Both the position numbers and the translations under genes were made by a program. 5,174 bases of DNA from Campylobacterales bacterium (lineage in GTDB: Bacteria > Campylobacterota > Campylobacteria > Campylobacterales > Arcobacteraceae), in the NCBI GenBank assembly GCA_019752775.1, contig JAIELU010000034.1, positions 1 through 5,174 of the forward strand. The letters are read 5' to 3'. Of this stretch, positions 4,955 to 5,174 are shown piece by piece. Every line of letters starts with the position of its first letter. Position 1 is the first letter of the stretch. Under the pieces are notes generated by a model, which did not search any database, was not told the origin of the DNA, and was given only the letters and a program-made list of their open reading frames with translations.

Positions 4955-5174
4955 TATCAACCTTTATGCTATGTGTAGAAGATTTTATATATATATCTTG
5001 AATTTTGGAAGTAAACTCGTTATTCTCATCAAAAACTATTAATGGTTTTAATATTTTTGTTAAAGATTTTGAATTTCGTTTTGCATAAACTAAAATCAAT
5101 GTTGCATCTTTTGAAACTTTTGGATAAACAAACTGTAAAGCTTCCAAATTAAATTTATATTTACTCAATAATAA
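4947..5174 (-). CDS. C-terminal part of a COG4123/TrmN6-like SAM-dependent methyltransferase (5' partial)
   Basis: The frame is open to the right edge (codons TTA TTA TTG AGT reading inward) and stops with TAA at 4947-4949, giving 75 visible codons, probably the tail of a protein of normal size. A TTG at 5166-5168 could in principle start a 73-residue protein, but no ribosome site is visible and the sequence looks like an internal piece. The pattern LEALQFVYPKVSKDATLILV, then AKRNSKSLTK, LKPLIVFDENNEFT and IQDIY, matches my recollection of the C-terminus of YabB/YfiC-type (TrmN6) methyltransferases, with R/F-VYP, A-x-x-x-L, a basic K-x-S stretch, PL-V-D-x-x-YT and IY. Those enzymes methylate N6 of adenine 37 in tRNA1(Val) or related targets. 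The SAM-binding and NPPY motifs would be outside the window, so the call rests on the tail alone. The 3' end overlaps the Cys-cluster gene. Confidence 0.65.
   Translation of the reverse strand, partial: LLLSKYKFNLEALQFVYPKVSKDATLILVYAKRNSKSLTKILKPLIVFDENNEFTSKIQDIYIKSSTHSIKVDIE
4952..4965 (-). promoter_or_regulatory. TTG start and ribosome site of the Cys-cluster gene
   Basis: AAAGG (4961-4965) lies six bases before TTG 4952-4954. The alternative TTG at 4958-4960 is directly adjacent to the AAGG and so poorly placed. The site is within the last codons of the methyltransferase gene, pointing to translational coupling. Confidence 0.55.

Noticed and set aside
4947..5168. Complete 73-residue small protein starting at TTG 5168
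   Set aside because: The frame stays open to the window edge, no ribosome site is visible, and the sequence resembles the tail of a larger methyltransferase; treated as a partial gene.

Overview
The window looks like a chromosomal segment of an AT-rich Campylobacterota species, most likely an Arcobacter/Aliarcobacter relative. The clues are the very low G+C, the heavy use of AAA, TTA and AAT codons, tightly packed overlapping genes, a DmpI-type tautomerase resembling the Helicobacter protein, and a trpC operon order that I recall from Campylobacter. The taxonomic call is inference from composition and protein resemblance; no search was run.

Layout. (1) 1-130, plus strand: the 3' end of a YggS/PLPBP-family PLP-binding protein gene. 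(2) 152-1562, minus strand: a two-gene operon in which a YbfB/YjiJ-family MFS transporter is followed, after one spacer base, by a small 4-oxalocrotonate tautomerase (DmpI type). (3) 1563-1653: a divergent control region with overlapping, opposed -10 elements and two LysR-type ATC-N9-GAT dyads 32 bp apart. (4) 1654-2481, plus strand: a LysR-type regulator. (5) 2491-5174, minus strand: a compact operon read in the order COG4123/TrmN6-like methyltransferase (5' end outside the window), YkgJ-like Cys-cluster protein, TPR lipoprotein, trpC (indole-3-glycerol phosphate synthase). Successive reading frames overlap by 8, 25 and 4 bp.

Both convergent junctions (YggS/tautomerase and LysR/trpC) carry perfect inverted repeats that reach into the coding ends, and each probably acts as a terminator in both directions. 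No RNA gene, insertion sequence, CRISPR array, phage gene or long gene-free stretch was found; the largest non-coding gap is about 90 bp.

How the genes may work together. The LysR regulator very likely controls the divergent transporter-tautomerase operon, because its candidate operators sit on the transporter promoter. The transported compound is unknown; a small carbonyl, enol or aromatic metabolite would fit but is not shown. The trpC operon combines tryptophan synthesis with three genes of unrelated or unknown role, in what seems to be a conserved neighbourhood rather than a dedicated pathway. I see no clear new defence or mobile system. The most informative features are the LysR operator/promoter architecture and the overlapping, non-ATG starts of the trpC operon.
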